Positions 34,850 to 43,770 of a stretch of DNA of 64,000 nucleotides are shown one piece after another. This DNA comes from Serratia bockelmannii (GTDB lineage Bacteria > Pseudomonadota > Gammaproteobacteria > Enterobacterales > Enterobacteriaceae). The position numbers and the translations under genes were made by a program. The notes beneath the pieces are model-generated. The model worked only from the letters and a program-made list of their open reading frames with translations, was not told where the DNA came from and ran no database searches. How positions within the stretch are numbered: the first letter of the stretch is position 1; every line of letters starts with the position of its first letter. Location: contig NZ_VOUX01000002.1 in NCBI RefSeq assembly GCF_008011855.1, forward strand, positions 186,001 through 250,000, in the 5' to 3' direction.

Positions 34850-35366
34850 CGATCTCTTCCTTTTGTTGGGGGCCCGCAGCGCCAGAGTGCCGGAACCCTT
34901 CAGCCACCTTCACGCGGCCTCTCGGTAAATACTTCATCATCGCTATACGATTAAGCGTTCACGATAGGAATATTGCAACAGCCGTGCCAACTCAATAAAC
35001 ACCTTTAAAATCAAGCAAAAGAAGCGTTGAGCCGGATTTTTAATCAAAAAACTGTCGCCTATTGACGACAGACTAAGTGACACGAAACGGTAAAATAGTC
35101 ATCTCATTGATATTTAAGGAAACAGACTGTCTCCTATCGGCAACACATCAGAATAACTCACCAAACAATCAGCGTATTGCAGTGATTTACTCTCAAGCAA
35201 TGTGCGGACATCTCGTTAAAGATAGACCATGCGGCGGAAAACGCAGGCCAATCGCGTCTCGCCTTGGCGATGTCGATTCGCAGGATAAAATATGAGGAAG
35301 TTTTATTAATTAGCGGAGTGAGAATACGGGGAGCTGGCAGGGCGCACCGGGCGCCCTGCAGAGTTA
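34850..35366. other. Gene-free region between osmY and prfC
   Basis: AT-richer, with no credible gene. It contains a small inverted repeat at about 35052-35071 (CTGTCG/CGACAG), and a perfect 9-bp-arm hairpin at 35337-35359 (GCAGGGCGC/GCGCCCTGC) right after prfC. The osmY promoter must lie in 34860-35050, but no unambiguous RpoS -10 was found. A plus-strand frame at 35077-35295 has no signal or family resemblance. Confidence 0.55.
35337..35359. terminator. Hairpin after prfC
   Basis: GCAGGGCGC/GCGCCCTGC with a 5-nt loop begins 8 bp past the prfC stop. There is no U tract on the minus strand, so it is a 3'-end hairpin of uncertain termination strength. Confidence 0.5.
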
Positions 35367-36956
35367 TCAGTGTTCGCGGGTTTTGCGGAAGGTCACGTCA
35401 GGATAGCGTTCCTGCGTCAGGTTGAGGTTCACCATGGTCGGCGCGATGTAGGACAGGTTGTCCCCACCGTCCAGCGCCAGGTTGATCTCGTTCTTGCGCT
35501 TGAACTCTTCGAACTTCTTCACGTCGTCGCACTCGACCCAGCGTGCCGTCGACACGTTGACCGACTCATACAGCGCTTCCACGTTGTACTCGCTCTTCAA
35601 ACGCGCCACGACCACGTCGAACTGCAGCACGCCGACCGCACCGACGATCAGATCGTTGTTGGCGATCGGGCGGAACACCTGCACCGCGCCCTCTTCGGAC
35701 AGCTGCACCAACCCCTTCAACAGCTGTTTCTGCTTCAGCGGATCGCGCAGGCGAATGCGGCGGAACAGTTCCGGCGCGAAGTTCGGGATGCCGGTGAACT
35801 TCATGTCTTCGCCCTGGGTGAAGGTATCGCCGATCTGAATGGTACCGTGGTTGTGCAGACCGATGATGTCGCCCGGGTAGGCTTCTTCCACGTGCGAACG
35901 GTCACCGGCCATAAAGGTCAGCGCGTCGGAGATCACCACGTCTTTGCCGGTGCGCACCTGGCGCAGCTTCATGCCTTTCTCGTAACGGCCGGACACCACG
36001 CGCATAAAGGCCACGCGGTCGCGGTGCTTCGGATCCATGTTGGCCTGGATCTTGAACACGAAACCGGTGAATTTCTCTTCCGCCGCCGTTACTTCACGGG
36101 TGTCGGTTTTACGCGGCATCGGCGCCGGCGCCCAGGCCACCAGGCCGTCCAGCATATGATCCACGCCGAAGTTGCCGAGTGCGGTACCGAAGAACACCGG
36201 CGTCAGCTCGCCGCTCAGGAAGGCCTCCTGATCGAACTCGTGGGAAGCGCCCTGCACCAGTTCCAACTCATCGCGCAGCTGCGCCGCCAGATCTTCGCCC
36301 ACGGCGATATCCAGTTCCGGGTTGTTCAGGCCTTTGACGATGCGCACTTCCTGAATGGTGTGGCCTTTACCGGTCTGGTACAGGTAGGTTTCATCCTTGT
36401 ACAGGTGGTAAACGCCTTTGAACAGCTTGCCGCAGCCGATCGGCCAGGTGATAGGCGAACAGGCGATTTTCAGTTCGCGCTCGACTTCGTCCATCACTTC
36501 CATCGGATCGCGGATGTCGCGGTCCAACTTGTTCATGAAGGTCAGGATCGGCGTGTCGCGCAGACGGGTGACTTCCATCAGCTTGCGGGTGCGATCCTCA
36601 ACGCCCTTGGCGGCGTCGATCACCATCAGACAGCAGTCCACGGCGGTCAGGGTGCGATACGTATCTTCGGAGAAGTCTTCGTGCCCCGGGGTATCCAGCA
36701 GGTTGACCAGGCTGTCGCGATACGGGAACTGCATCACCGAGGTGGTGATCGAGATCCCACGCTGCTTTTCCATTTCCATCCAGTCGGATTTGGCGTGCTG
36801 GCTGGAGCCGCGGCCTTTTACCGTACCGGCGGTCTGGATCGCCTGTCCGAACAGCAGCACTTTTTCGGTAATGGTGGTTTTACCGGCATCGGGGTGCGAG
36901 ATGATGGCGAAAGTTCTTCTTTTGGAGACTTCGCGGGCAAATTCACTAGGAGACAT
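35367..36956 (-). CDS. prfC: Peptide chain release factor 3
   Basis: A 529-residue translational GTPase, same length as E. coli RF3, which recycles RF1/RF2 from the ribosome. It has G1 SHPDAGKTT, the switch I region [28 protein letters not shown]3 DTPGHEDF, G4 NKLDRD, then domains II and III ending FRKTREH. The ATG at 36956 has no strong Shine-Dalgarno (only AACCTGAAAACC upstream), but the N-terminus aligns with the family. It is followed by osmY as in E. coli; upstream, hipBA replaces yjjG. Confidence 0.97.
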   Translation of the reverse strand: MSPSEFAREVSKRRTFAIISHPDAGKTTITEKVLLFGQAIQTAGTVKGRGSSQHAKSDWMEMEKQRGISITTSVMQFPYRDSLVNLLDTPGHEDFSEDTYRTLTAVDCCLMVIDAAKGVEDRTRKLMEVTRLRDTPILTFMNKLDRDIRDPMEVMDEVERELKIACSPITWPIGCGKLFKGVYHLYKDETYLYQTGKGHTIQEVRIVKGLNNPELDIAVGEDLAAQLRDELELVQGASHEFDQEAFLSGELTPVFFGTALGNFGVDHMLDGLVAWAPAPMPRKTDTREVTAAEEKFTGFVFKIQANMDPKHRDRVAFMRVVSGRYEKGMKLRQVRTGKDVVISDALTFMAGDRSHVEEAYPGDIIGLHNHGTIQIGDTFTQGEDMKFTGIPNFAPELFRRIRLRDPLKQKQLLKGLVQLSEEGAVQVFRPIANNDLIVGAVGVLQFDVVVARLKSEYNVEALYESVNVSTARWVECDDVKKFEEFKRKNEINLALDGGDNLSYIAPTMVNLNLTQERYPDVTFRKTREH

Positions 36957-37102
36957 GGTTTTCAGGTTCTACGGTTAGTCCGCCCTGCGACATCATCAGA
37001 ACGCGCCGATCGCGGCGCCGGGCAAAGCGGTGAATAAAAGATAACAGCCGGGCATTTTCGCCGATTTGCCAACCGGTGACAATCAATGGATCCGATTTCC
37101 CG

Positions 37103-38368
37103 CTAACGCAGGCGGAAATCGGGAGACAAAGCGGCCCAATGCCGGCGCAATACCGATTTGTGATCGTCCGCCATCGGCAGCTCTTCCAATAAGGCCGGCC
37201 ACAAATTTCGCGCCTTGTCGATGGCATCCACCAGGTGCACCCGTATCGCAGACCAGGGAATATCGACCCGCTCAGCCCAGCGTTCGAAGGTTTGCATTGA
37301 GATCCTATCCCAGCGCTTTTCCTTCGCCATATTGAGCGCAGCCTCAGACTCACCAGGAATATAAGCCAACGTAGTGACGATGTCATAAGCGGGAGAAAGC
37401 CGAATATCAGTCTGGTTTGGATAGAACATGGACCAATTTTTTACGTGCGCATCGCCATTGGCGAGCAAAATATTCGCCAACAGACGGCGCGCCATTTGCT
37501 GCACATCCGCTAAAGATTCACTGCCATACTCATAGAGATAAGCCGCTATTTGATCGTAATTTTTGCCGCGGTATTTATCGTGCGCGTAAATCTCGAATAT
37601 CTGGGCAAAATCTTCTGCATGCACTCGCCCGCTTTCGCTGCGGTCAAAACGACGGGTGGCATAAGCATAGGGTTCATCCGCCAAGCGAATATCAGGCAAG
37701 TGTTCAAGTCGTGTCAGTTCAACCAGCTCAATATCAGGAATATCCACGCCGATGGCTTGCGCCAAACGCATTGCCGTATATTCATTTTCAGGGAGATGAC
37801 GATGAACCGTTGAAGGCGTTTTAATGATCCAGCTATCAGCGCCCACCTGAGAAGAAATGTTGAAGCGGCCCTCTTTGCGCACAGAGGAAAATTTCATTTG
37901 TACCCCTGCCAGAGAAAACTTTTGCGCCTCCATCCCAACATCAATTTGCACGGCTTCCAACTCGCCGCGCGACCTTAACGCCCAGGCGGGTATGTCACTG
38001 GCAGCCAACGGCCGTGCTTCAAGCGCTCCCGGCAAGTTTCCACCGGCCCAGGCAATTAAAGGAAACTCCTCATTCACATGGGCTTTCAACGACTGTGCCA
38101 CCCAAGCGCGCAGTGCGCCTTCGGGTAACAAGTTGGACAAAACGGGCGGCAGACGCTGCGATGACTGTAAAACTTGCTCAAGATACCCCGCGTGCGCCTT
38201 CTGCCTGAGCGTAAACAAAGGACGAACACGCTCCGGCAAAGCGAGGTAGTGTGGATCAAACGTCAGGATGTTTCTGCCGCCGCTGTAATGCGCCAGCACG
38301 CCAACACGCACGCCATGCAATATCAAGGCTAATGCCTGTACCGATTCAACCTGTCGCAGCCCTTTCAT
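37103..38368 (-). CDS. hipA: HipA-family toxin kinase
   Basis: A 421-residue type II toxin kinase. It has an N-terminal HipA_N domain (about 15-115: GVRVGVLAHYSGGRNILTFDP; LPPVLSNLLPEG). The kinase core has IIKTPS as the ATP Lys, NEYTAMRLAQAIG, ATRRFDR, the catalytic loop LLANGDAHVKNWS and the metal-binding LSPAYDIV. HipA kinases phosphorylate aminoacyl-tRNA synthetases (GltX in E. coli) and arrest growth. It starts 3 bp after hipB. The stop codon lies inside an inverted repeat (about 37088-37122) that may be its terminator. It sits where E. coli has yjjG. Confidence 0.92.
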   Translation of the reverse strand: MKGLRQVESVQALALILHGVRVGVLAHYSGGRNILTFDPHYLALPERVRPLFTLRQKAHAGYLEQVLQSSQRLPPVLSNLLPEGALRAWVAQSLKAHVNEEFPLIAWAGGNLPGALEARPLAASDIPAWALRSRGELEAVQIDVGMEAQKFSLAGVQMKFSSVRKEGRFNISSQVGADSWIIKTPSTVHRHLPENEYTAMRLAQAIGVDIPDIELVELTRLEHLPDIRLADEPYAYATRRFDRSESGRVHAEDFAQIFEIYAHDKYRGKNYDQIAAYLYEYGSESLADVQQMARRLLANILLANGDAHVKNWSMFYPNQTDIRLSPAYDIVTTLAYIPGESEAALNMAKEKRWDRISMQTFERWAERVDIPWSAIRVHLVDAIDKARNLWPALLEELPMADDHKSVLRRHWAALSPDFRLR

Positions 38369-38371
38369 CAG

Positions 38372-38677
38372 CTAGTCCTCGAGATCTTTCAGTTTTTTTT
38401 CAAAATCCTGCGGCTTACCGACTTCCGGTGCGCTACTCACTTCCTGTTGCAGCAGGCACTCCACATCACGGGCAGACTTTTTTGGCACGATGACATATTC
38501 CAAATTCATCGCCGCCAATATTCGTAGCAACGTGCTTACCCGCAGATCGCTCCCCGCTTCAATACGCTGATATTGCTGTTGGGTCATGCCAATCTTCATT
38601 AAAAAGTCTTTTTGACTCCAACCCAACTCACTGCGTTTTTCTTTCAGCAACGCTGATATTTCGGATAGTTTTCTCAT
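38372..38677 (-). CDS. hipB: HipB-like antitoxin (XRE family)
   Basis: A 101-residue antitoxin. An XRE helix-turn-helix spans about residues 8-65 (LKEKRSELGWSQKDFLMKIGMTQQQYQRIEAGSDLRVSTLLRILAAMNLEYVIVPKK). A flexible charged C-terminal tail (SAPEVGKPQDFEKKLKDLED) is the part usually degraded by Lon. The ATG at 38677 has GGAGG at 6 nt; upstream in-frame ATGs lack a ribosome site. It neutralises the adjacent HipA and should repress the operon through the three repeats upstream. Confidence 0.92.
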   Translation of the reverse strand: MRKLSEISALLKEKRSELGWSQKDFLMKIGMTQQQYQRIEAGSDLRVSTLLRILAAMNLEYVIVPKKSARDVECLLQQEVSSAPEVGKPQDFEKKLKDLED

Positions 38678-38719
38678 CCGCGCCTCCAAACAACGCATTG
38701 ATTGTCTCACCAGCAATAA

Positions 38720-38795
38720 ACAACAAACTAGTTGTCGAGACAGTGAAAAACAACTTTTTTGATGTAAATTAATGAAGAAACAACTTTTTAGTTGT
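38720..38795 (-). promoter_or_regulatory. hipBA operator array and promoter
   Basis: Three 16-bp copies of ACAACT-N4-AGTTGT start at 38720, 38750 and 38780, a pitch of exactly 30 bp. The 38780 copy is perfect, the 38720 copy has one mismatch, and the 38750 copy has one good arm (second arm TGATGT). A minus-strand promoter fits between them: TTGTTT (38748-38753), 17 bp, TAGTTT (38725-38730), with the -35 in the middle repeat and the -10 in the hipB-proximal one. HipB repression is inferred. Confidence 0.8.
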
Positions 38796-38831
38796 AAAAG
38801 GGAATGCAAACAATAAACAGGATGTTTTAGA

Positions 38832-39275
38832 TTACCCCAGCGGCAGCGCCATCACGATCGCGTCTTCGCGGCCGTGGGCGCTCGGGTAATAATTGCGGCG
38901 CACGGTGACCTCGTTGAAACCGAGATCTTCATACAGCGCGATCGCCGCCTGGTTGGAAGCACGCACCTCCAGCCACAGCGTAACCACGCCGCGGCTCTCC
39001 AGCTGTTCGATCACCGCGTTGAGCAGCAGGCGGCCAAAGCCCCGGCGCTGATACTGCGGATGGATGGCGATGTTGAACAGCGTGGCTTCGTCCAGCACGA
39101 TCTGCGTGATGGCGAACCCCGCCATCGCCCCGTCGGCGCTCAGCTTCAGGTTAAGGTAGCGATCGCCCTGATTGCTGGCGAAGGTGGTTTCCGTCCAGGG
39201 AAAAGCGTGGCTGGCTTGCTCAATGGTGAAGGCCGTGGCCAGATCGGCCGCCGTCAGGGTAGAAATCGTGTTCAT
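38832..39275 (-). CDS. rimI: Ribosomal protein S18 alanine N-acetyltransferase
   Basis: A 147-residue GNAT acetyltransferase that acetylates the N-terminal Ala of S18. It has the acetyl-CoA loop YQRRGFGRLLL, substrate motifs SHAFPWTETTFASN and LWLEVRASNQAAIALYEDLGF, and ends near GREDAIVMALP. The length is close to E. coli RimI (148). Its first 56 bp overlap the end of holD in another frame, as usual for this pair. It is upstream of hipBA on the same strand. Confidence 0.96.
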   Translation of the reverse strand: MNTISTLTAADLATAFTIEQASHAFPWTETTFASNQGDRYLNLKLSADGAMAGFAITQIVLDEATLFNIAIHPQYQRRGFGRLLLNAVIEQLESRGVVTLWLEVRASNQAAIALYEDLGFNEVTVRRNYYPSAHGREDAIVMALPLG

Positions 39276-39657
39276 GATGACAAATCTGCTGCCAGAGGGC
39301 GCGTTTGGCCCCCGCGTCTTGGGAAAGCTCGGCCAGCGCCGGGCTGTGTAGCTGCGCGCCGGCGACCGCGAGCGGTTCCGCCACGCCCAGCCGCCAACTG
39401 TTGCATGCGGTCTCTTCAGGCAGCATCGCCGCCTGTTCCGGCGTCAGGCTGTAAGTTTGCGCCGGCGTCAGCCCCAGGCTGTGCAGCACGTCGCAAAACA
39501 GCGGATCGTCGGGTGCGGGCAGCGTCTGCGCCACCACCAGCAGGCGAGCCTCGGGCGGCAGACTGACCGCCACTTCGCCCTGCAACACGCTCGGGCGGCG
39601 CAATGTCCACTGCGTAATACCCAGTTGTTGTAACAGCCAGTCGCGTTTTGATGCCAT
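39220..39657 (-). CDS. holD: DNA polymerase III psi subunit
   Basis: A 145-residue HolD. It starts with [28 protein letters not shown], the chi-binding N-terminus, and keeps CNSWRLG and [13 protein letters not shown]. With chi (HolC), psi links the clamp loader to SSB. It is slightly longer than E. coli (137) because the C-terminus runs on inside rimI. It is divergent from rsmC. Confidence 0.94.
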   Translation of the reverse strand: MASKRDWLLQQLGITQWTLRRPSVLQGEVAVSLPPEARLLVVAQTLPAPDDPLFCDVLHSLGLTPAQTYSLTPEQAAMLPEETACNSWRLGVAEPLAVAGAQLHSPALAELSQDAGAKRALWQQICHHEHDFYPDGGRSGHGLHH

Positions 39658-39803
39658 GCCGATTCCTACCCGTTGTGGTGCGCCATGCCTGCCATGCGCC
39701 GCGCTATGCTAACAAACCCGCGCAGCCCGCGCCAACAAACCCGTCGAACATATCGCCACAAAGCTCTATAATCCCCGGTCTCATTTCCAGGAGCCAATAT
39801 CTG

Positions 39804-40844
39804 ATGTCTGCATTAACCCCCGCCAGTGAAGTCATGCTGCGCCACAGTGATGAATTTATCGAACGCCGCGTGCTGTTTGCCGGCGACCTGCAGGACAGCC
39901 TGCCGGCCCAATTCGAGGCCGCGGACGTGCGCGTCCACACTCAGCAATACCATCACTGGCAGTTACTGAACCGGACGATGGGCGATAACGTGCAGTTCGG
40001 TTTGACCGTCGATCCCGCTTTCGTCGCCGACTGCGACACGCTGGTTTACTACTGGCCGAAGAGCAAGCAGGAAGCGCAATTCCAGCTGTGCAACCTCCTG
40101 GCGCTGCTGCCGGTGGGCGCGGACGTGTTCGTGGTCGGTGAAAACCGCAGCGGCGTGCGCAGCGCCGAGCCAACGCTGGAAGGCCACGTCACGCTGGTGA
40201 AAATCGACAGTGCGCGCCGCTGCGGCCTGTATCATGGCCGCCTGGACGCGCAGACCGAGTTCGACCTGAACGACTGGTGGGACAGCTATCAGCTGCACGA
40301 TCTGGAAGTGAAAACGCTGCCGGGCGTGTTCAGCCGCGACGGTCTGGACGTCGGCAGCTCGCTGCTGCTGTCGACGCTGGAAAAACACATGAAAGGCAAG
40401 GTGCTGGACATCGGCTGCGGCGCCGGCGTCATGGCCTCGGTAATGTCCAAGCTGTCGCCGAAGGTGAAACTGACCCTCAGCGACGTCAACGCCGCCGCGG
40501 TGGAATCCAGCCGCGCAACGCTGGCCGCCAACGGCATCGAAGGCGAAGTGATCGTCAGCAACGTTTACTCCGACATCACCGGCCGTTTCGACATGATCAT
40601 CTCCAACCCGCCGTTCCACGACGGGCTGCAGACCAGCCTGACCGCTGCTGAAACCCTGATCCGCGGCGCGGTGAAGCACCTGCCGATCGGCGGCAGGCTG
40701 CGCATCGTCGCCAACGCCTTCCTGCCGTACCCGGACATTCTGGACGCCACCTTCGGCAGCCATGAAGTGCTGGCGCAGAACGGCCGCTTCAAGGTGTATC
40801 AGGCCACCGTCGGCCGCCCGCCGCGCGCGCCGAAGAAGAAATAA
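39804..40844 (+). CDS. rsmC: 16S rRNA (guanine(1207)-N2)-methyltransferase
   Basis: A 346-residue tandem methyltransferase. The N-terminal half is a degenerate methyltransferase fold. The C-terminal half has the AdoMet motif [11 protein letters not shown], the acidic LSDVNAAAV and the catalytic [10 protein letters not shown] (N-P-P-F). The ATG at 39804 has CAGGAG upstream and matches the E. coli start; the open frame continues further up without support. It is followed by a strong bidirectional terminator. Confidence 0.96.
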   Translation: MSALTPASEVMLRHSDEFIERRVLFAGDLQDSLPAQFEAADVRVHTQQYHHWQLLNRTMGDNVQFGLTVDPAFVADCDTLVYYWPKSKQEAQFQLCNLLALLPVGADVFVVGENRSGVRSAEPTLEGHVTLVKIDSARRCGLYHGRLDAQTEFDLNDWWDSYQLHDLEVKTLPGVFSRDGLDVGSSLLLSTLEKHMKGKVLDIGCGAGVMASVMSKLSPKVKLTLSDVNAAAVESSRATLAANGIEGEVIVSNVYSDITGRFDMIISNPPFHDGLQTSLTAAETLIRGAVKHLPIGGRLRIVANAFLPYPDILDATFGSHEVLAQNGRFKVYQATVGRPPRAPKKK

Positions 40845-40868
40845 TTCGCCGTTGGCGGAAAACGACAG

Positions 40869-40897
40869 AGCGCGGCCTGAGGCCGCGCTTTTTTTTA
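40869..40897. terminator. Bidirectional terminator between rsmC and the aldo-keto reductase
   Basis: AGCGCGGCC-TGA-GGCCGCGCT (40869-40889) is followed by T8; it overlaps the stop of the convergent gene. Confidence 0.92.
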
Positions 40898-41887
40898 GCC
40901 GTTGATATAGGTCATCGACTCGGCGCCGTAGCGTTCGCCGGCCGCCGCACTCAGTGGGAACACCGCGTCGATCGCCGCCAGTTCAGCCGCGCTCAGCGTT
41001 ATCTCCGCCGCCGCGACGTTCTCTTCCAGGTAGCGACGGCGTTTGGTGCCGGGGATCGGCACGATGTGCTCGCCCTGCGCCAACACCCAGGCCAGCGCCA
41101 GCTGCGAAGGTTTGACGCCTTTCTGCGCCGCCAGCTCGCCCACCTTCTCCACCAGCGCCAGGTTGCGGGCGAAGTTTTCCCCCTGGAAACGCGGGTTGCC
41201 TCGGCGGAAATCGTCCTCGGCCAGATCCTCCGGCCGCCGGATAGCGCCGGTGAGGAAACCGCGCCCTAACGGGCTGTAAGGCACAAAGCCGATGCCCAGG
41301 CGCTCACAGGCCGCCAGCACGCCCTGCTCGGCGTCGCGCGTCCACAGTGAATACTCGGTCTGCAGCGCCGTGATCGGATGTACCTTGTGCGCCCGCTCCA
41401 GCGTGGCCACCGACGCCTCACTCAGGCCGATGTGGCGGATCTTGCCTTCGCGGATCAGATCCGCCATCGTGCCGACGACGTCTTCGATCGGCACTTGCGG
41501 ATCGACCCGGTGCTGATAATAAAGATCGATCTCCTCCACGCCCAAGCGCCGCAGGCTGCCCTCGACGGAGCGCCGGATATACTCGGGGCGGCTGCTGACG
41601 CCGCGCGCCGAAGGATCCGCCGGATCGCGCAGGATGCCGAACTTGGTGGCCAGGAACACCTGTTGCCGTTTGCCTTTGATCGCTTCCCCCACCAGCGCTT
41701 CGTTGGTGTGCGGGCCATACATGTCGGCGGTGTCGAGCAGCGTGACGCCCAGCTCCAGCGCCCGGTGCAGCGTGGCGATGGCTTCTTGCCGATCGGCGCC
41801 GGTGGAGTAGAAGTCGCTCATGCCCATGCATCCCAGCCCCAGGGCGGAGACGACGGGACCGTGGGAACCCAGTTTACGTTGTTGCAT
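40895..41887 (-). CDS. Aldo-keto reductase
   Basis: A 330-residue NADPH-dependent reductase of the AKR13-like group (E. coli YajO/YakC-like). The catalytic tetrad is visible: Asp and Tyr in [10 protein letters not shown], Lys in FLATKFG, His in YYQHRVD. The nucleotide-binding C-terminus is [17 protein letters not shown]. The substrate is unknown; such enzymes reduce aldehydes and methylglyoxal. It is divergent from the LysR gene at 42006, which probably controls it. Confidence 0.9.
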   Translation of the reverse strand: MQQRKLGSHGPVVSALGLGCMGMSDFYSTGADRQEAIATLHRALELGVTLLDTADMYGPHTNEALVGEAIKGKRQQVFLATKFGILRDPADPSARGVSSRPEYIRRSVEGSLRRLGVEEIDLYYQHRVDPQVPIEDVVGTMADLIREGKIRHIGLSEASVATLERAHKVHPITALQTEYSLWTRDAEQGVLAACERLGIGFVPYSPLGRGFLTGAIRRPEDLAEDDFRRGNPRFQGENFARNLALVEKVGELAAQKGVKPSQLALAWVLAQGEHIVPIPGTKRRRYLEENVAAAEITLSAAELAAIDAVFPLSAAAGERYGAESMTYING

Positions 41888-42005
41888 TGTGCTGCCCTCA
41901 TGCGGTGAATGGATAACGCAGCAAAGTCTGGTTGTTTACACTACAAAGATAAATAATGCAGATTGCACATCACTGTTCAAAAATCACCAACAATCCGGAG
42001 TGGAC

Positions 42006-42950
42006 ATGGATCAGGTTCAAGCCATGCGCATTTTTACCCGCATCGTCGAACTGGGCAGCTTCAGCCGGGCGGCCGAACGCCTGCAGCTGCCGCGCGCCAC
42101 GGTCAGCAACGCGTTAAAACGGCTGGAGCAGCGGCTGGGCGTTCGCCTGCTGATCCGCACCACCCGCCAGGTACAGGTGACCAGCGAAGGCAGCCTCTAC
42201 TATCAACGCTGCGTGCAGTTGCTGGGGGCACTGGAGGAGGCGGACACGCTGTTCAGTCACCATAAGCTGCAGCCGTCCGGCAAGGTGCGCATCGATATGC
42301 CCCATTCGCTGGCGCGCCAGATCGTCATTCCGGCGTTGGACGACTTTTACCAGCGTTATCCCGACATCACCCTGGCGCTGGGTGCCAACGACACCCACGT
42401 CGATCTGTTGCGCGAAGGCGTTGACTGCGTGCTGCGCGCCTGGGAAACCGAAGACGACAGCCTGGTGGCGCGGCGCATCGCCCAGTTGCCACAGATCACC
42501 TGCGCTTCCCCCGCTTACCTGCAGGCCTGCGGCACGCCGCTCGACATCGATAGCCTGGCGCCGCACCGCGCGGTGGGATATTTTTCGCTGGCCAGCAACC
42601 GCGATTACCCGCTAGAGTTCTGCCGCGGCGGCAAGCTGGAACTACGCGAACTCCCCGCCCGGCTGAGCGTCAGCGGCGCCGACGCCTATATCGCCGGCGC
42701 GCGAGCCGGTATGGGATTGATACAGGCGGCGCGCTATTCGCTTGCCCCCTGGCTGGAACAGGGCGAACTGGTGGAAGTATTGACGGAAACGCCGCCCCCG
42801 CCGATGCCGATTTACATCATGTATCCGCCTGGCCGTTTCCTGGCGCCACGGGTCAGGGTGTTGATTGATTGGCTGATTTGGCTGTTTGACCAGCAGAAAA
42901 GCGGCGATATGGCTGTTTTTCCAGCAAACGCCCGCAAAGCGGGGAAATAA
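42006..42950 (+). CDS. LysR-family transcriptional regulator
   Basis: A 314-residue regulator of the DsdC/YafC-like subgroup. The N-terminal winged helix is MDQVQAMRIFTRIVELGSFSRAAERLQLPRATVSNALKRLEQRLG. The effector domain contains KVRIDMPHSLARQIVIPALDDF and ADAYIAGARAGMGLIQA. The upstream open frame is not used; the ATG at 42006 follows a CGGAG. Divergence from the aldo-keto reductase suggests that gene as target. It ends 3 bp before the tRNA promoter. Confidence 0.9.
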   Translation: MDQVQAMRIFTRIVELGSFSRAAERLQLPRATVSNALKRLEQRLGVRLLIRTTRQVQVTSEGSLYYQRCVQLLGALEEADTLFSHHKLQPSGKVRIDMPHSLARQIVIPALDDFYQRYPDITLALGANDTHVDLLREGVDCVLRAWETEDDSLVARRIAQLPQITCASPAYLQACGTPLDIDSLAPHRAVGYFSLASNRDYPLEFCRGGKLELRELPARLSVSGADAYIAGARAGMGLIQAARYSLAPWLEQGELVEVLTETPPPPMPIYIMYPPGRFLAPRVRVLIDWLIWLFDQQKSGDMAVFPANARKAGK

Positions 42951-42953
42951 CTG

Positions 42954-42981
42954 TTGACGTGCCCGCCAAAATCTCTAGAAT
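42954..42981 (+). promoter_or_regulatory. Promoter of the tRNA-Leu array
   Basis: TTGACG (42954-42959), a 16-bp spacer, then TAGAAT (42976-42981), followed by a GC-rich stretch typical of a stringent-control discriminator. It starts 4 bp after the LysR stop. Confidence 0.82.
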
Positions 42982-43022
42982 TCGCCTCCGTGGTAACGTT
43001 ACTCCGGTAATGTTTCTGGTAC

Positions 43023-43109
43023 GCGAAGGTGGCGGAATTGGTAGACGCGCTAGCTTCAGGTGTTAGTGTCCTTACGGACGTGAGGGTTCAAGTCCCTCTC
43101 TTCGCACCA
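43023..43109 (+). tRNA. leuV: tRNA-Leu (CAG), copy 1
   Basis: An 87-nt class II tRNA. The acceptor stem GCGAAGG pairs with TCTTCGC, the anticodon loop is CTTCAGGTG (anticodon CAG), the long variable arm is GTCC-TTAC-GGAC, the T-loop is GTTCAAGTC, and CCA is encoded. First of three tandem copies, equivalent to the leuQPV array of E. coli; the copy letter is assigned by analogy only. Confidence 0.97.
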
Positions 43110-43145
43110 AATAACCACATGATTTATATTGCACTCAGCATCGAT

Positions 43146-43232
43146 GCGAAGGTGGCGGAATTGGTAGACGCGCTAGCTTCAGGTGTTAGTGTTCTTACGG
43201 ACGTGAGGGTTCAAGTCCCTCTCTTCGCACCA
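43146..43232 (+). tRNA. leuP: tRNA-Leu (CAG), copy 2
   Basis: Same as copy 1 except one base: T at 43193 instead of C in the variable-arm stem (GTTC-TTAC-GGAC), turning a G-C pair into G-U. All other stems, the anticodon and CCA are intact, so it should be functional. Separated from copy 1 by 36 bp. Confidence 0.97.
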
Positions 43233-43274
43233 CGCTGGCGACGTAATATAAATCAAAGCAACAACATCGACTGT

Positions 43275-43361
43275 GCGAAGGTGGCGGAATTGGTAGACGC
43301 GCTAGCTTCAGGTGTTAGTGTCCTTACGGACGTGAGGGTTCAAGTCCCTCTCTTCGCACCA
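43275..43361 (+). tRNA. leuQ: tRNA-Leu (CAG), copy 3
   Basis: Identical in sequence to copy 1 and 42 bp downstream of copy 2. The three genes form one transcript from the promoter at 42954, processed to identical or nearly identical tRNAs. Confidence 0.97.
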
Positions 43362-43414
43362 ATTGATGTTCTCTCCGGTAGTCTCCCCGAAAAAATACCA
43401 ACGCATTGATGAAC

Positions 43415-43436
43415 AACACGCTTAAGCGTGGTTTTA
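43415..43436. terminator. Terminator after the tRNA array
   Basis: The perfect palindrome CACGCTTAAGCGTG (43417-43430) is followed by GTTTTACC, 55 bp past the last tRNA. It could also act for the convergent DUF1435 gene (flanking A residues on the left). Confidence 0.7.
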
Positions 43437-43449
43437 CCGTTTCCAGCGT

Positions 43450-43734
43450 TTACGCGAAGCTGAAGTTTAGGCTGACAGCCGCCAGGCCGCCCGCCAGCGC
43501 CATACAGGAAGGCAGCAGCAGATAGTGGCGCAGCCGGCTGTTGAACAGCATCACCAGCGTGGCCAACATCGCTATCACGATCAGGGTGCGCAACTGCAGC
43601 ATATCCAGGTTGATCAGGGCCAACAGCGGCATCAACGCACAAGGCAGCAAAACGCCCCAGGCGCTGGCCAGGCGATCGCCGAGGCACCAACTGACGCCCC
43701 ACAGTCCGCACGCGGCAATCATGGCAGTGAGCAT
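43450..43734 (-). CDS. yjjZ: DUF1435 small membrane protein (YjjZ-like)
   Basis: A 94-residue protein with three hydrophobic segments (LTAMIAACGLWGVSWCLG; SAWGVLLPCALMPLLALINL; LRTLIVIAMLATLVMLF) and the DUF1435 signature RLRHYLLLPSCMALAGG, shared with E. coli YjjZ. The function is unknown. The ATG at 43734 has GAGGAGG. A near-consensus Fur box lies 18 bp upstream, so iron repression is likely, as I recall for E. coli yjjZ. It is next to the tRNA-Leu array, the same neighbourhood as in E. coli. Confidence 0.85.
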   Translation of the reverse strand: MLTAMIAACGLWGVSWCLGDRLASAWGVLLPCALMPLLALINLDMLQLRTLIVIAMLATLVMLFNSRLRHYLLLPSCMALAGGLAAVSLNFSFA

Positions 43735-43751
43735 GACAACCCTCCTCAAGT

Positions 43752-43770
43752 GATAATGATAACCAATATC
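43752..43770 (-). promoter_or_regulatory. Fur box upstream of yjjZ
   Basis: GATAATGATAACCAATATC matches the 19-bp Fur consensus at 17 positions. It overlaps the expected promoter of the minus-strand DUF1435 gene. Confidence 0.88.

Noticed and set aside
35077-35295. A 72-codon plus-strand frame between osmY and prfC
   Set aside because: No Shine-Dalgarno, no domain-like pattern; probably chance in a gene-free region.
43029-43409. A 126-codon plus-strand open frame with a three-fold repeated peptide
   Set aside because: It is the in-frame reading of three tandem tRNA-Leu genes; the repeat is the tRNA itself, not a repeat protein.
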